DNA of 36,377 bases from an uncultured Clostridia bacterium (lineage in GTDB: Bacteria > Bacillota > Clostridia > TANB77 > CAG-508), in the NCBI GenBank assembly GCA_944392515.1, contig CALXWV010000011.1, positions 1 to 36,377 of the forward strand. The letters run 5' to 3'. Made by a program: the position numbers and the translations under genes. A model generated the notes under the pieces. The model worked only from the letters and a program-made list of their open reading frames with translations. It ran no database searches and was not told where the DNA came from. Positions 18,095 through 26,491 of the stretch are shown piece after piece; positions within the stretch are counted from its first letter, which is position 1, and the number at the start of each line of letters is the position of its first letter.

Positions 18095-19453
18095 TTACTT
18101 TTTTATTATTTTAGCTAAATTATTTACTAATTTAAATCTTTTGCTATTATATACGCTTTGTAATTCTTTATATATTTCTTCTTTTTTTTCTTTTATTTTA
18201 TTTAATTCTGCTTTATTATCTTCTAAATCTTTTCTTAATTTATCTAACTCTTTTAATTCATTTTTATCTATATTTTTTAATTGTGTAATTTCCTTTTCTA
18301 ATTCTGTTTTTTCATTTTGTATTTTTTGAATTAGTTCAAATATTTTTAATTTAGCATCTGTATAGTCTGGTTTTATTGGTTCTGCTAAATATATATTTTT
18401 TTCTATGCTTAAATTATCCTTTACAAACTCATAATTATCTTCTACATTTATATTTTCATTTTCTAAAACTTTTGCTAAGGTTTCTATATCTGTACTTTCT
18501 AAGCTTTCTCCACAAAAACCTTCATTAGCTTCTAACTCAATATTTTTCATAGTTATTACTTGCTTTAGATTATCATAACCAATTTGAACTGCTATCTTTT
18601 TCATAGCTAATGCTTCTAATATTACTCTATCTAATCCTAAAACAATATCATTTTCATCTATTATTTCTTTTACATTATTTTTAGCACCAATAAATTTTAT
18701 TTTATCTTTGCTTATTTTTGTTTTAGCATATTCTTCTAATTCTTTTCTTTTATCTCCAGCTCCTACTATTGTTAGAACTTTATTAGGTTTATTATATATA
18801 TCAAATAAGTCTATTCCGTTTTTTACTGATTGTAATTTTTCATTAGATAGTCTTGAAATTAATACAAATTTTTCTTTTTTATTCTCATTACTACTACTTT
18901 TATATTCATCTAAATTAATGCTATTTTTTAATACGGTAAACTTTTCTTCATTAACATGATATCTTTCTTTTACATATTTAGCAGCTTGGTTTGATATTGC
19001 TATTATTTTACTTGCATTTTCAAAATATATTTTTAGTAAGTCTTTAAAAAATGAATAAGTTTTTTCATACCAGTCATACATATTGTTTTCATCTTGTTTT
19101 ATAGCTTGAAGTGGTGTATGAACATAAGGAACATAAGGAATCTCTTTTATAATGCAAGCTGGAAGCACAGATAATATACATGGTAGTTGATTTATAATAA
19201 CTTGTTCTACGTTGTATTTTTCTATTATATCAATTATTTTGTTTACTCTATTTATATCTATATTATTTTCTAAAGGAAATTCTACTTCTTCAAAATCTAT
19301 ACCTTTTTCTTTTAAAAATTTTGTAAAAATACCCGCTTTAGAAATTACAATAGGCTTAATTCCTCTTTTCTTATATTCAATTACTTGATTTAATACTGAA
19401 GTTTCTACTCCTCCAATATCCATTTTTTCAAGGCATATTAGTATATTTTTCAT
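18095..19453 (-). CDS. GT4-like glycosyltransferase with C-terminal coiled coil
   Basis: 452 residues. The N-terminal half begins ILICLEKMDIGGVETSVLNQ, typical of family 4 enzymes, and the second Rossmann half has VLISRLSNEKLQ and a nucleotide-binding G-A-G-D-K-R segment. The usual E-x7-E signature is altered: where E-G-x-x-R-V-x-L-E is expected it reads L-G-L-D-R-V-I-L-E, so the first Glu is missing. Residues about 360-435 are rich in Lys, Glu and Leu with heptad spacing and predict a coiled coil. It could be an active atypical GT4, or a scaffold that organises other transferases. GGGG lies 5 bases before the ATG. It is the last gene before the internal promoter. Confidence 0.78.
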   Translation of the reverse strand: MKNILICLEKMDIGGVETSVLNQVIEYKKRGIKPIVISKAGIFTKFLKEKGIDFEEVEFPLENNIDINRVNKIIDIIEKYNVEQVIINQLPCILSVLPACIIKEIPYVPYVHTPLQAIKQDENNMYDWYEKTYSFFKDLLKIYFENASKIIAISNQAAKYVKERYHVNEEKFTVLKNSINLDEYKSSSNENKKEKFVLISRLSNEKLQSVKNGIDLFDIYNKPNKVLTIVGAGDKRKELEEYAKTKISKDKIKFIGAKNNVKEIIDENDIVLGLDRVILEALAMKKIAVQIGYDNLKQVITMKNIELEANEGFCGESLESTDIETLAKVLENENINVEDNYEFVKDNLSIEKNIYLAEPIKPDYTDAKLKIFELIQKIQNEKTELEKEITQLKNIDKNELKELDKLRKDLEDNKAELNKIKEKKEEIYKELQSVYNSKRFKLVNNLAKIIKK

Positions 19454-19466
19454 CTTTACCCCTAAT

Positions 19467-20453
19467 TTATTTATTTTTTTTATTTCTTTTAATTTCCTTA
19501 GCAGCTTTTTTTATTTTCTTTTGCTTTTCTTTGTTTTCTAAGTCCTCGTCCTTTTTATCTTCATCTTTTAAATCAAACATTTTTCTTGTTTTAATCAATC
19601 CTGGCAAATACATTATTGCCACAATTATCTTATTTATAAGTCCTGCTACATTTCTTATTGCATGGTCTCTTTCAGCTAAAATTGAAAATAGTATATAATG
19701 CTTGTATATATATAGTCTTTTTTTCAAAGTTACTCCTGCTAAATCCATTTCTAATATTTCTCTAAAGTATTCATAATATCCTAAAGGGTTTTCTTTAAAT
19801 ACTTTTAGTATATTTTTTGAATATCCATCTTTTTGATATTCGCATATCATAATTGGCTCATTTATGCAAATAACATCATACTCTAAATCCATTTGATGAT
19901 ACATTCTAGCTTCTGTTACAAATTTTTCATCAGCTTCTAACTTATATTCAAACTGCTTTCTAATATAGCTATTAAAAACTAATGCTTTTTCACCTGTTAC
20001 ATTTTCTCTAAAATATAAACTAAACATATCACTTCTGTGCAAGTTTTCTGGAAAATTATTTCCCATATTATTACCATTTTGATCATATTTTAAAAATACT
20101 AAAGCATATATTCCATCTTGAAGCTTGTCCTCATATTTTGCTATTGTATCAAAAGCTCCAACAGTAAAATAATCATCTGAATCACATTCTATTATTACGT
20201 CACCTGTTGCATATCTTACTAAATTATTAAGTGCTGCCATTTTTCCTTGATTTTCTTGATAATAATATTTTATGTTAATTATATTTTGCTTAATAAAATT
20301 GGTTACTATATATTTAGTTTTATCTGTTGAACCATCATCCATAACAAGCCATTCAATATCTACATTTGAATTATTATTTACTAATAAGCTTGTATATAAT
20401 TTATTTAATTTTTCTCCTCTATTGTATGCTGGTGTTAGTATTGATATTTTCAT
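19467..20453 (-). CDS. family 2 glycosyltransferase with Lys-rich tail
   Basis: 328 residues from the preferred start. The GT-A domain begins ISILTPAYNRGEKLNK, with MDDGSTDKT and IECDSDDYF (DxD) and a typical acceptor-side region through about residue 220. The last 40 residues (D-E-D-K-K-D-E-D, then K-K-I-K-K-A-A-K) are highly charged and may hold the enzyme at the membrane surface or bind a partner. Two ATG codons are adjacent: the one at 20453 has AGGAG at 6 bases, the one at 20456 only 3, so I chose 20453. Part of the glycosyltransferase run 26325-18095 that builds the repeat unit. Sugar specificity cannot be read from the sequence. Confidence 0.87.
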   Translation of the reverse strand: MKISILTPAYNRGEKLNKLYTSLLVNNNSNVDIEWLVMDDGSTDKTKYIVTNFIKQNIINIKYYYQENQGKMAALNNLVRYATGDVIIECDSDDYFTVGAFDTIAKYEDKLQDGIYALVFLKYDQNGNNMGNNFPENLHRSDMFSLYFRENVTGEKALVFNSYIRKQFEYKLEADEKFVTEARMYHQMDLEYDVICINEPIMICEYQKDGYSKNILKVFKENPLGYYEYFREILEMDLAGVTLKKRLYIYKHYILFSILAERDHAIRNVAGLINKIIVAIMYLPGLIKTRKMFDLKDEDKKDEDLENKEKQKKIKKAAKEIKRNKKNK

Positions 20454-20515
20454 CATTATCTCCTAAATTTCTACTCATATACTTTAAATAGTTTTGCCTA
20501 AATATTAATTTGCAC

Positions 20516-21637
20516 TTAAAGTATATCTTTAATTTTTCTTATGATTTTTTCTTGTACTTCTTCATTTATATTTTCTAATTCTAAAGCATTTTCATTATTT
20601 AAATATTTGATATTATCACTTTTAAGTTCTTTTTCTAAACCTTTAACTATTCCTTCAAAATTGTTATCTAATACTATTGCTTTTTTATATCCATTTGCAC
20701 ATTCTTTAGCAGCAGTATTAGTAAGTATTATTGGTTTATTTAAAATCTTAGCTTCTTCTAATACCATACCATATCCTTCATAATATGAAAGTAAGCAAAA
20801 ATAATCACAATACTTTATATATGGATATGGATTTTCCTTTTGCCCTAATAATATAAATCTATCTGTTAATCCCTCATCATCTATCTCTTTTTGTAAATTA
20901 TATCTTAAAGGACCATCACCAACTATATATATTTTAGTATGTATTCCTCTTTCTTCTAAGGCTTTTTGTACTTTTATAAATCTATCTAATGCTTTTTGTT
21001 CAACTAATCTACAAACTGTAAGTAAATTAATTTCTTTATCTATATATGGAAGTTCTACCTTTTCTTCAGCTTTTTCTAATACTTTTTTATAATCTATATA
21101 GTTTCGTATTATTTCTTCATTTTCTTTATTTGCCCATTTATACTCTTTATTAAAATCCTTTTGATTTTCTTTACTTACAAATACTAATCTTTTGTATTTT
21201 TTGTATTCTATTCCATCAACTAATTTTTTTATTTTAGCTTTTATTCCGCTTCCATATACTTTAGATATATCATTGTGTATCCAAGCTATATTATTAGCAT
21301 TAGATTTTACTGCAAATAGCCTTGTAATAGGTCCTTCTAAAAAAGCTATTTCAGTATCAAATCCTCTTTTCATAATTGCTTCATAAATTTTCTTTTTGTA
21401 TATTATTAATTTTAATGAAGCTTTTATTTTTTCTATTTTAGTTAATTCTTTATATTGCTTTCTATATAAAGCAATTTTTTTAATATTAGAATTTAATTCT
21501 TTTTTTAGTTCTCCACCATCATAAATTGTAAACACAGTTACGTTATATTCGTAAGAAAGTCTATTTGCTAAATCTACTAATACTCTTTCTGCTCCACCTA
21601 TTGTTAAACTAGTTATACCAAATATTATTTTTTTCAA
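20516..21637 (-). CDS. family 4 glycosyltransferase (TTG start)
   Basis: 373 residues. The N-terminus ITSLTIGGAERVLVDLAN is a classic GT4 acceptor-domain start. The donor domain shows VCRLVEQKALDRFIK, IVGDGPLR, LGQKENPYPYIK and the E-x7-E motif in YEGYGMVLEEAKI. It resembles the GT4 at 25216-26325, which has KKNPYPYFK and FEGYPVVFVE. The start is a TTG at 21637: AGGAGGTGAT lies 6 bases upstream, and the residues after it match the family start, while the upstream ATG (21679) would add an odd 14-residue leader and has no comparable ribosome site. Cytoplasmic, repeat-unit assembly. Confidence 0.88.
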   Translation of the reverse strand: MKKIIFGITSLTIGGAERVLVDLANRLSYEYNVTVFTIYDGGELKKELNSNIKKIALYRKQYKELTKIEKIKASLKLIIYKKKIYEAIMKRGFDTEIAFLEGPITRLFAVKSNANNIAWIHNDISKVYGSGIKAKIKKLVDGIEYKKYKRLVFVSKENQKDFNKEYKWANKENEEIIRNYIDYKKVLEKAEEKVELPYIDKEINLLTVCRLVEQKALDRFIKVQKALEERGIHTKIYIVGDGPLRYNLQKEIDDEGLTDRFILLGQKENPYPYIKYCDYFCLLSYYEGYGMVLEEAKILNKPIILTNTAAKECANGYKKAIVLDNNFEGIVKGLEKELKSDNIKYLNNENALELENINEEVQEKIIRKIKDIL

Positions 21638-21693
21638 ACTATCACCTCCTAAATGAAAGTTTTTAAATCTAAACATCATTTAACTACTAATAT

Positions 21694-23205
21694 TTAATAT
21701 TTTATTATATCTTTTTTATTATCTTTGAGCAATTTTTCTTTATTAATATTATCTAGAATCATTATACATACTACAGATATTATGGCAATTAATGATGAGT
21801 TAAAGAATATGTAACCAGATAAGAATGATAATATAATTAAAAGTCCTAATGCTGAAATTGCCATCAAATATGATGTATCTAATTTTTTCTTTAGCCTTTT
21901 TATTACATCTATAATGCCAAATATAAGTATTGCTAAAATTGAGCCTGCATATAGTAAAAAGCCAAATATTCCAAAGTTAAATAATAAACTTGCTAATTCA
22001 TTTTCCATTACCATTTCTCTAAAGTTTGCTTCAAATCCATTTCCAAATAATATTCCTAAAATACTTTTTTGTTCTAATACTAAGTAAAAATTATACATTA
22101 ATTGTTGAAGCCTTGTATTATTTCCTGCTATATTGTGAATAGTTGTATATTCATTAAGTTTTAGTACTGCATTTTGCTGAGCAACAGACATAAAACCATC
22201 CTCTAAAGTTCCATCTAATATACTGTTTTTAATATCTAGCATATCTCCTGTCATGTGACCTACTTCTCCATTTGCTTCATCAATAATATCATATTGTGAT
22301 TCATTCATTTGACTTCTTCTTCTTAAAGTATTTGATCCAACTAAACCAACTGTAATTACTGCTACTGCTAGCAAAATAAAACCAATTATTGCAATCTTAT
22401 TTTTACTAAAAAATACTTCTAATGCAATAAAAACTGCAATTGCAATAAAAAAGCCTAAAAGACCAACTCTTGTCCCAATTAATGCTACTAAGAATATTCC
22501 AACTAACAATAAAACTATTATTGTAGGTATCCTATATTTTTTTTCTTTTATTAAAGGTAGTATTAAAAATGTAGATATACAAAGTATCGCACTTAAACTA
22601 TTTCCTGATTCTATCCATCCCTTAAATCCTATTTGTTCTTCTTCATAAGTGTAAGATGATGTGCCTGTAAGTATTGCTATATATATACTTACAATATATA
22701 TTGCACACATTATTAAAATAGATACTCTTAAGTTAAATACCTTTGTATTTTTTTCATTTTTTATAAATATTTCTTTATTTATATTTTCTTTTTTTACCTC
22801 TATATTAGCTTTATTATCTTTTCTCCAATTTTTATTAATAAACACATAATAAAATACTACTAAATTAAATATTAAGAAAGTATAATTTACTACATACTGA
22901 AGTTCCTCGAGTATACCACCATAAGAACACCCTGTTAAAAATGTTTTAGTTACTGCTAAATGTACTGTGCCATATATTAAATATGTAGTAGCAATACCTG
23001 ATAAAATTAATTTATGCTTTTTATTTGCTTTTATAAATATGTAAATAGCTAATATAATTGGTATAATTGGTCTTATAAATGTTGAAATTGATATATTAGT
23101 GTCAAATGCATTTCTAAATAAGAAACTTGCAATATCTAATATTGGGCAAATAATTATGTAAAAGTATATAATATTCTCCATTTTTATTTTTTTTAATTTG
23201 TTCAT
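21694..23205 (-). CDS. O-antigen ligase/polymerase family membrane protein (Wzy/WaaL-like)
   Basis: 503 residues with about twelve hydrophobic segments. Supporting features are the I-G-T-R-V-G-L-L-G-F segment at the start of a central membrane helix, a large outer loop (about 300-400), and the following F-G-N-G-F-E...E-N-E-L-A-S-L-L-F-N-F-G-I-F-G-F arrangement, which matches the O-antigen ligase-like superfamily. Such proteins polymerise repeat units or transfer finished chains on the outer membrane face. AGGA lies 8 bases before the ATG, and the upstream GT2 gene ends 13 bases away. Its presence with an ABC exporter in one locus is unusual, so it may be a ligase attaching chains to the wall rather than a polymerase. 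Confidence 0.8.
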   Translation of the reverse strand: MNKLKKIKMENIIYFYIIICPILDIASFLFRNAFDTNISISTFIRPIIPIILAIYIFIKANKKHKLILSGIATTYLIYGTVHLAVTKTFLTGCSYGGILEELQYVVNYTFLIFNLVVFYYVFINKNWRKDNKANIEVKKENINKEIFIKNEKNTKVFNLRVSILIMCAIYIVSIYIAILTGTSSYTYEEEQIGFKGWIESGNSLSAILCISTFLILPLIKEKKYRIPTIIVLLLVGIFLVALIGTRVGLLGFFIAIAVFIALEVFFSKNKIAIIGFILLAVAVITVGLVGSNTLRRRSQMNESQYDIIDEANGEVGHMTGDMLDIKNSILDGTLEDGFMSVAQQNAVLKLNEYTTIHNIAGNNTRLQQLMYNFYLVLEQKSILGILFGNGFEANFREMVMENELASLLFNFGIFGFLLYAGSILAILIFGIIDVIKRLKKKLDTSYLMAISALGLLIILSFLSGYIFFNSSLIAIISVVCIMILDNINKEKLLKDNKKDIIKY

Positions 23206-23218
23206 AAACTTGTTCCTT

Positions 23219-24178
23219 TTATCTCCAAAATAGTCTTAATATTTTCGTATAAATTTTAAAGCTAAAATTATTCATTGTCTTCATAAAAATACCATTTACT
23301 GTATTATTTTTCTTAAGTAGCTTATTTTTCTTCCAATTAGGAAACTTAATATTTAAGTTTTGCCAAGTTTCAGTTAAAAGTAAGCTTCTTGTTACTTTGT
23401 CTGGTATTTGAATTATTCTTTTTAACGAACTACATAATAGTATTCTTGCATAAGTGTATTCTATTTGAGTCTCGTATTCATTGTATAACCCTATTTTTTT
23501 ATAATAGTTAATTACATTATCTAATACTTTAAATATTTGCTTTGTTCTTGCATCTTGCTTATTTACTATTGAATTACCTCTTTGCACATAGTATATAAGT
23601 GGCTCTTCTACAAAAGAAAAATTATTGATGTATGGTAATAGTTTATAGAAAAATTCTACATCTTCATAATACAAGCCTACTGGAAATTCCAATTTATTAT
23701 TTATTATAATTTCTCTTTTAATTAATTTATTCCATGCCACAACTCTTGCTTTTTCAAACATTTCTTTTTTATCTTTATATCTAAAGCCCACATCTATTTT
23801 TTCATGGTCAGGATATTTCCATATAAAATCACATTCAACATAATCACTATTTGTAGCTTTCGCTTTTTCATACATCTTTTGATAAATAGTTCTATCCACA
23901 TAATCATCTGAATCTAAAAATGCTATATATTCTCCTGTTGCATATATTAAACCAAAATTTCTAGCACTAGATAATCCTCCGTTTTCTTTTTTTACATATA
24001 TTATGTTCTTATAATCTTTCTTAAATTGTTTTATTAATTTTTCTGAATTATCTGTAGAGCCGTCATTTACTAATATTATTTCTAAATCATCTATGGTTTG
24101 ATTTACTAATGATGTTAAACATCTAGTTATATATTTTTCCACATTATATACCGGAACTATAACACTTACTTTAGGCAT
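23219..24178 (-). CDS. family 2 glycosyltransferase (WcaA/EpsJ-like)
   Basis: 319 residues. The N-terminal GT-A domain has VSVIVPVYNVEKYITRCLTS, LVNDGSTDNS, GLSSARNFGL and FLDSDDYVD with the DxD motif, the standard pattern of exopolysaccharide GT2 enzymes such as EpsJ and WcaA. The C-terminal third is Lys- and Tyr-rich and soluble, with no clear membrane helix. AAGGAGG precedes the ATG by 5 bases. It is related to the next GT2 upstream (24234-25160), and the pair may add successive sugars of the repeat unit. Confidence 0.9.
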   Translation of the reverse strand: MPKVSVIVPVYNVEKYITRCLTSLVNQTIDDLEIILVNDGSTDNSEKLIKQFKKDYKNIIYVKKENGGLSSARNFGLIYATGEYIAFLDSDDYVDRTIYQKMYEKAKATNSDYVECDFIWKYPDHEKIDVGFRYKDKKEMFEKARVVAWNKLIKREIIINNKLEFPVGLYYEDVEFFYKLLPYINNFSFVEEPLIYYVQRGNSIVNKQDARTKQIFKVLDNVINYYKKIGLYNEYETQIEYTYARILLCSSLKRIIQIPDKVTRSLLLTETWQNLNIKFPNWKKNKLLKKNNTVNGIFMKTMNNFSFKIYTKILRLFWR

Positions 24179-24233
24179 TTTGCCTCCTTATATTTTTTCA
24201 TTTATTTATTTTTATTTATATCTTAATTTATAA

Positions 24234-25160
24234 TCAGGAAAGTTTTGTATATAATTTTACATTTATAAATAATAGTAATTTTTTAATTAATTGTTTAATA
24301 TTTCTAACCTTTATATTTCTATACACTTTTCTATTTTTAAGCTCTTGTATATACCATTTTTGTTCTTTTCCATTTAATTCATTTACTTTTAGAAGAATAG
24401 CATTTGTGCAATATATACGTACATTCTCCTTTGTGAAGTTACTTAAGTTGTAATTTTCTACCGTATTTATAATATTATCATAATGGTATAGGGCATCTTT
24501 TGCTTTTTTTATTGTTTTATCCATATTTTTTTCTCTCATTATGCTTTTGTCTGTTTGAACATAATAATATACGTAATTATCTAACGATACCATTTTATTT
24601 GCTTTTAAAATTAATAATGGAAGTAATCCAAAATCTTCATGAAATCTGTCTTTTTCAAAATATAAATTATTGTCTATAAATAAACTTTTTTTGATTATAT
24701 ATGACCAAAGTGTATCTAAATATATATCTGTAAAACATAATTTATTAAAAGCATCTTCACCAGTTGTTACATCAAAAATAGCACCTTTAATTTTTTCCTC
24801 TTTATTTTCTTTTACAATAATTCCTTTTCTTTTGATTATATCTATTCCTTCATTTATATATTTATCTATTCCTTCAAAATAATTACTAGATACATAATCA
24901 TCGCTATCTACAAAAGTAATATAATCTCCTCTTGCTTTATCTATTCCAAAGTTTCTTGAATCTGCAACTCCTGTATTTACCTTTTTATAATATCTAATTT
25001 TATCTGATGCAAAAAGTTCAACTATTTTTTCGGTATTATCTATAGAGCCATCATTAATAAGTATAATTTCATAATCATTATACTGTGTATCTAATATTGA
25101 ATTTAAGCATTTTTCAATTGTTTTTTCTGCATTATATGCTGTAATTATGATACTAATCAT
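24234..25160 (-). CDS. family 2 glycosyltransferase
   Basis: 308 residues. Motifs: ISIIITAYNAEKTIEKCLNS, LINDGSIDNTEK, V-A-D-S-R-N-F-G-I and FVDSDDYVS (DxD). The rest fits the same EpsJ/WcaA-like group, with a Lys-rich C-terminus (K-Q-L-I-K-K-L-L-L). The leader is unusual: AAGGAG lies 29 bases before the ATG, with a 7-bp hairpin filling the gap, as in the leader of the gene starting at 10578. No better start is visible. Located between a GT4 and a GT2 gene in the repeat-unit assembly run. Confidence 0.88.
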   Translation of the reverse strand: MISIIITAYNAEKTIEKCLNSILDTQYNDYEIILINDGSIDNTEKIVELFASDKIRYYKKVNTGVADSRNFGIDKARGDYITFVDSDDYVSSNYFEGIDKYINEGIDIIKRKGIIVKENKEEKIKGAIFDVTTGEDAFNKLCFTDIYLDTLWSYIIKKSLFIDNNLYFEKDRFHEDFGLLPLLILKANKMVSLDNYVYYYVQTDKSIMREKNMDKTIKKAKDALYHYDNIINTVENYNLSNFTKENVRIYCTNAILLKVNELNGKEQKWYIQELKNRKVYRNIKVRNIKQLIKKLLLFINVKLYTKLS

Positions 25161-25171
25161 GAATTATACTT

Positions 25172-25188
25172 GTATAGCAATGCTATAC
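25172..25188 (-). promoter_or_regulatory. hairpin between ribosome binding site and start codon
   Basis: Minus-strand order: AAGGAG (25195-25190), A, GTATAGC-ATT-GCTATAC, eleven bases, ATG (25160). A perfect 7-bp stem with a 3-base loop separates ribosome site and start codon by 29 bases; without the hairpin about 12 remain. It closely parallels 10589-10603 in position but not in sequence. Confidence 0.55.
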
Positions 25189-25215
25189 TCTCCTTTCAAT
25201 AACTTTTTATTATTC

Positions 25216-26325
25216 TTATCCAATAATTTCTTTTATCTTTTTTACAATATTTTCATTAAACTTTTCTGGATCAAAATCTTTAGTTTTTATTCCTTTTTCT
25301 AGGAAGTTTTTCATACCTCTATATACGCCTTTTTCAGATTTTTCCACAACTTGTCCATATACTCCATCTATATCTTTTTTACTATCTGATACATCTGTAG
25401 TTATAATAGGTAAGCCTAATATTTCAGATTCCACAAATACAACAGGATAACCCTCAAATTGTGAAGAAAGTAAAAAGCAATCACTTATTTTAAAGTATGG
25501 ATATGGATTCTTTTTTGCTCCTAACATTATTATATTATCTAAGCCTTTTTCTTCAATTAGTTTTTTATATTCCTTACTATTAGTTCCTTTTCCAACTAAA
25601 AGCACTTTAAACTTAAATCCATTTTTATTTAATTTGTAAGTAGCATCAATTATTCTCGAAATCTTTTTTTGTTTTTCATCATGTCTGCCTACATTTATAA
25701 AAATTGGTTCATTACTATCTTTTTTTAGACTTTCTCCTAATATTTTTTTAAGTTCTTCTTCTGGTATTTTTTCTTTAGATAACTTTTTTATTTTTTCATA
25801 ATCTATTAAGTTATTACAAACAACAGTATTCTTATTAAGCTCTGGAAATTGTGCAATAAATACTTTCTTATCTAAATTAGATACAAAAACTATTTTCTTG
25901 AAGTCTTGTATTTTTAAGCTATTAAAGAATTTTCTATATTGTTTTATGTCATTATCATAAAAATTCATATAATTATTATGAATCCATATTGCGTTATTTT
26001 TACTAGCTACTCTTGCTACAAATGATGAAGGCATACTGTATGTGGCAAAATCTGCTGAAAAGTCAAATTTATTTTTATATTTTACTTTAAATATTAATTG
26101 TTTTACCAAGTTAACTGCTTTCCTTATTAAAGTAATTTTAATACTGCTTGGAGTATATGTTATAACTTTAATTTCTTTTGGTAAGTCTTCTAAAAATACT
26201 CCCTGCTTTTTTTCTAAAACTAAAGTAATATCGTATTCTTTTACTAAATATTTAAGTAAAGTAACTAGAGCTGTTTCTATTCCTCCAACATCTAATGAAT
26301 ATGCAGAAAAGAGTATTTTTTCCAT
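25216..26325 (-). CDS. family 4 glycosyltransferase
   Basis: 369 residues. The N-terminal domain starts ILFSAYSLDVGGIETALV. The donor domain has NVGRHDEKQKKISRII, LLVGKGTNS, LGAKKNPYPYFK, and E-x7-E in FEGYPVVFVESEILGLP followed by TTDVSDSKK. This is the GP-B fold used by retaining enzymes with nucleotide-sugar donors. A paralogue of 20516-21637. GAGG lies 5 bases before the ATG. It is the first gene after the hairpin terminator at 26402-26448, so the run from here needs its own promoter or readthrough. AT-rich -35/-10 combinations exist in 26330-26400, but none is convincing. Confidence 0.9.
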   Translation of the reverse strand: MEKILFSAYSLDVGGIETALVTLLKYLVKEYDITLVLEKKQGVFLEDLPKEIKVITYTPSSIKITLIRKAVNLVKQLIFKVKYKNKFDFSADFATYSMPSSFVARVASKNNAIWIHNNYMNFYDNDIKQYRKFFNSLKIQDFKKIVFVSNLDKKVFIAQFPELNKNTVVCNNLIDYEKIKKLSKEKIPEEELKKILGESLKKDSNEPIFINVGRHDEKQKKISRIIDATYKLNKNGFKFKVLLVGKGTNSKEYKKLIEEKGLDNIIMLGAKKNPYPYFKISDCFLLSSQFEGYPVVFVESEILGLPIITTDVSDSKKDIDGVYGQVVEKSEKGVYRGMKNFLEKGIKTKDFDPEKFNENIVKKIKEIIG

Positions 26326-26401
26326 ATTAACCTCACATCTTTTATTATTTTATTATTTATTAATAAATCAACTTATTTTACGCACTAAATATATCAAAAA
26401 A

Positions 26402-26448
26402 TGCAAAAAAATACAAGTATTTCACTATAAAATGATATACTTGTATTT
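26402..26448 (-). terminator. hairpin terminator after the surface-protein gene
   Basis: On the minus strand AAATACAAGTAT (26448-26437) and ATACTTGTATTT (26420-26409) form a perfect 12-bp stem around a 16-base loop, and a run of seven T (including the stem's last three) follows, then GCATTTTTT. The stem is A/T-rich and so weaker than average, but its length and T-tract fit an intrinsic terminator 44 bases after the stop codon of the gene at 26492. The rest of the 166-base gap shows nothing else clear. Confidence 0.65.
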
Positions 26449-26491
26449 ATAAACACAATTTAAAAATATAATTAACTACAATCTTCGTTCT

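Noticed and set aside
21638-21679. upstream ATG start for the GT4 at 20516
   Set aside because: It lacks a good ribosome site and adds residues unlike the family, while the TTG at 21637 has AGGAGG at ideal spacing.
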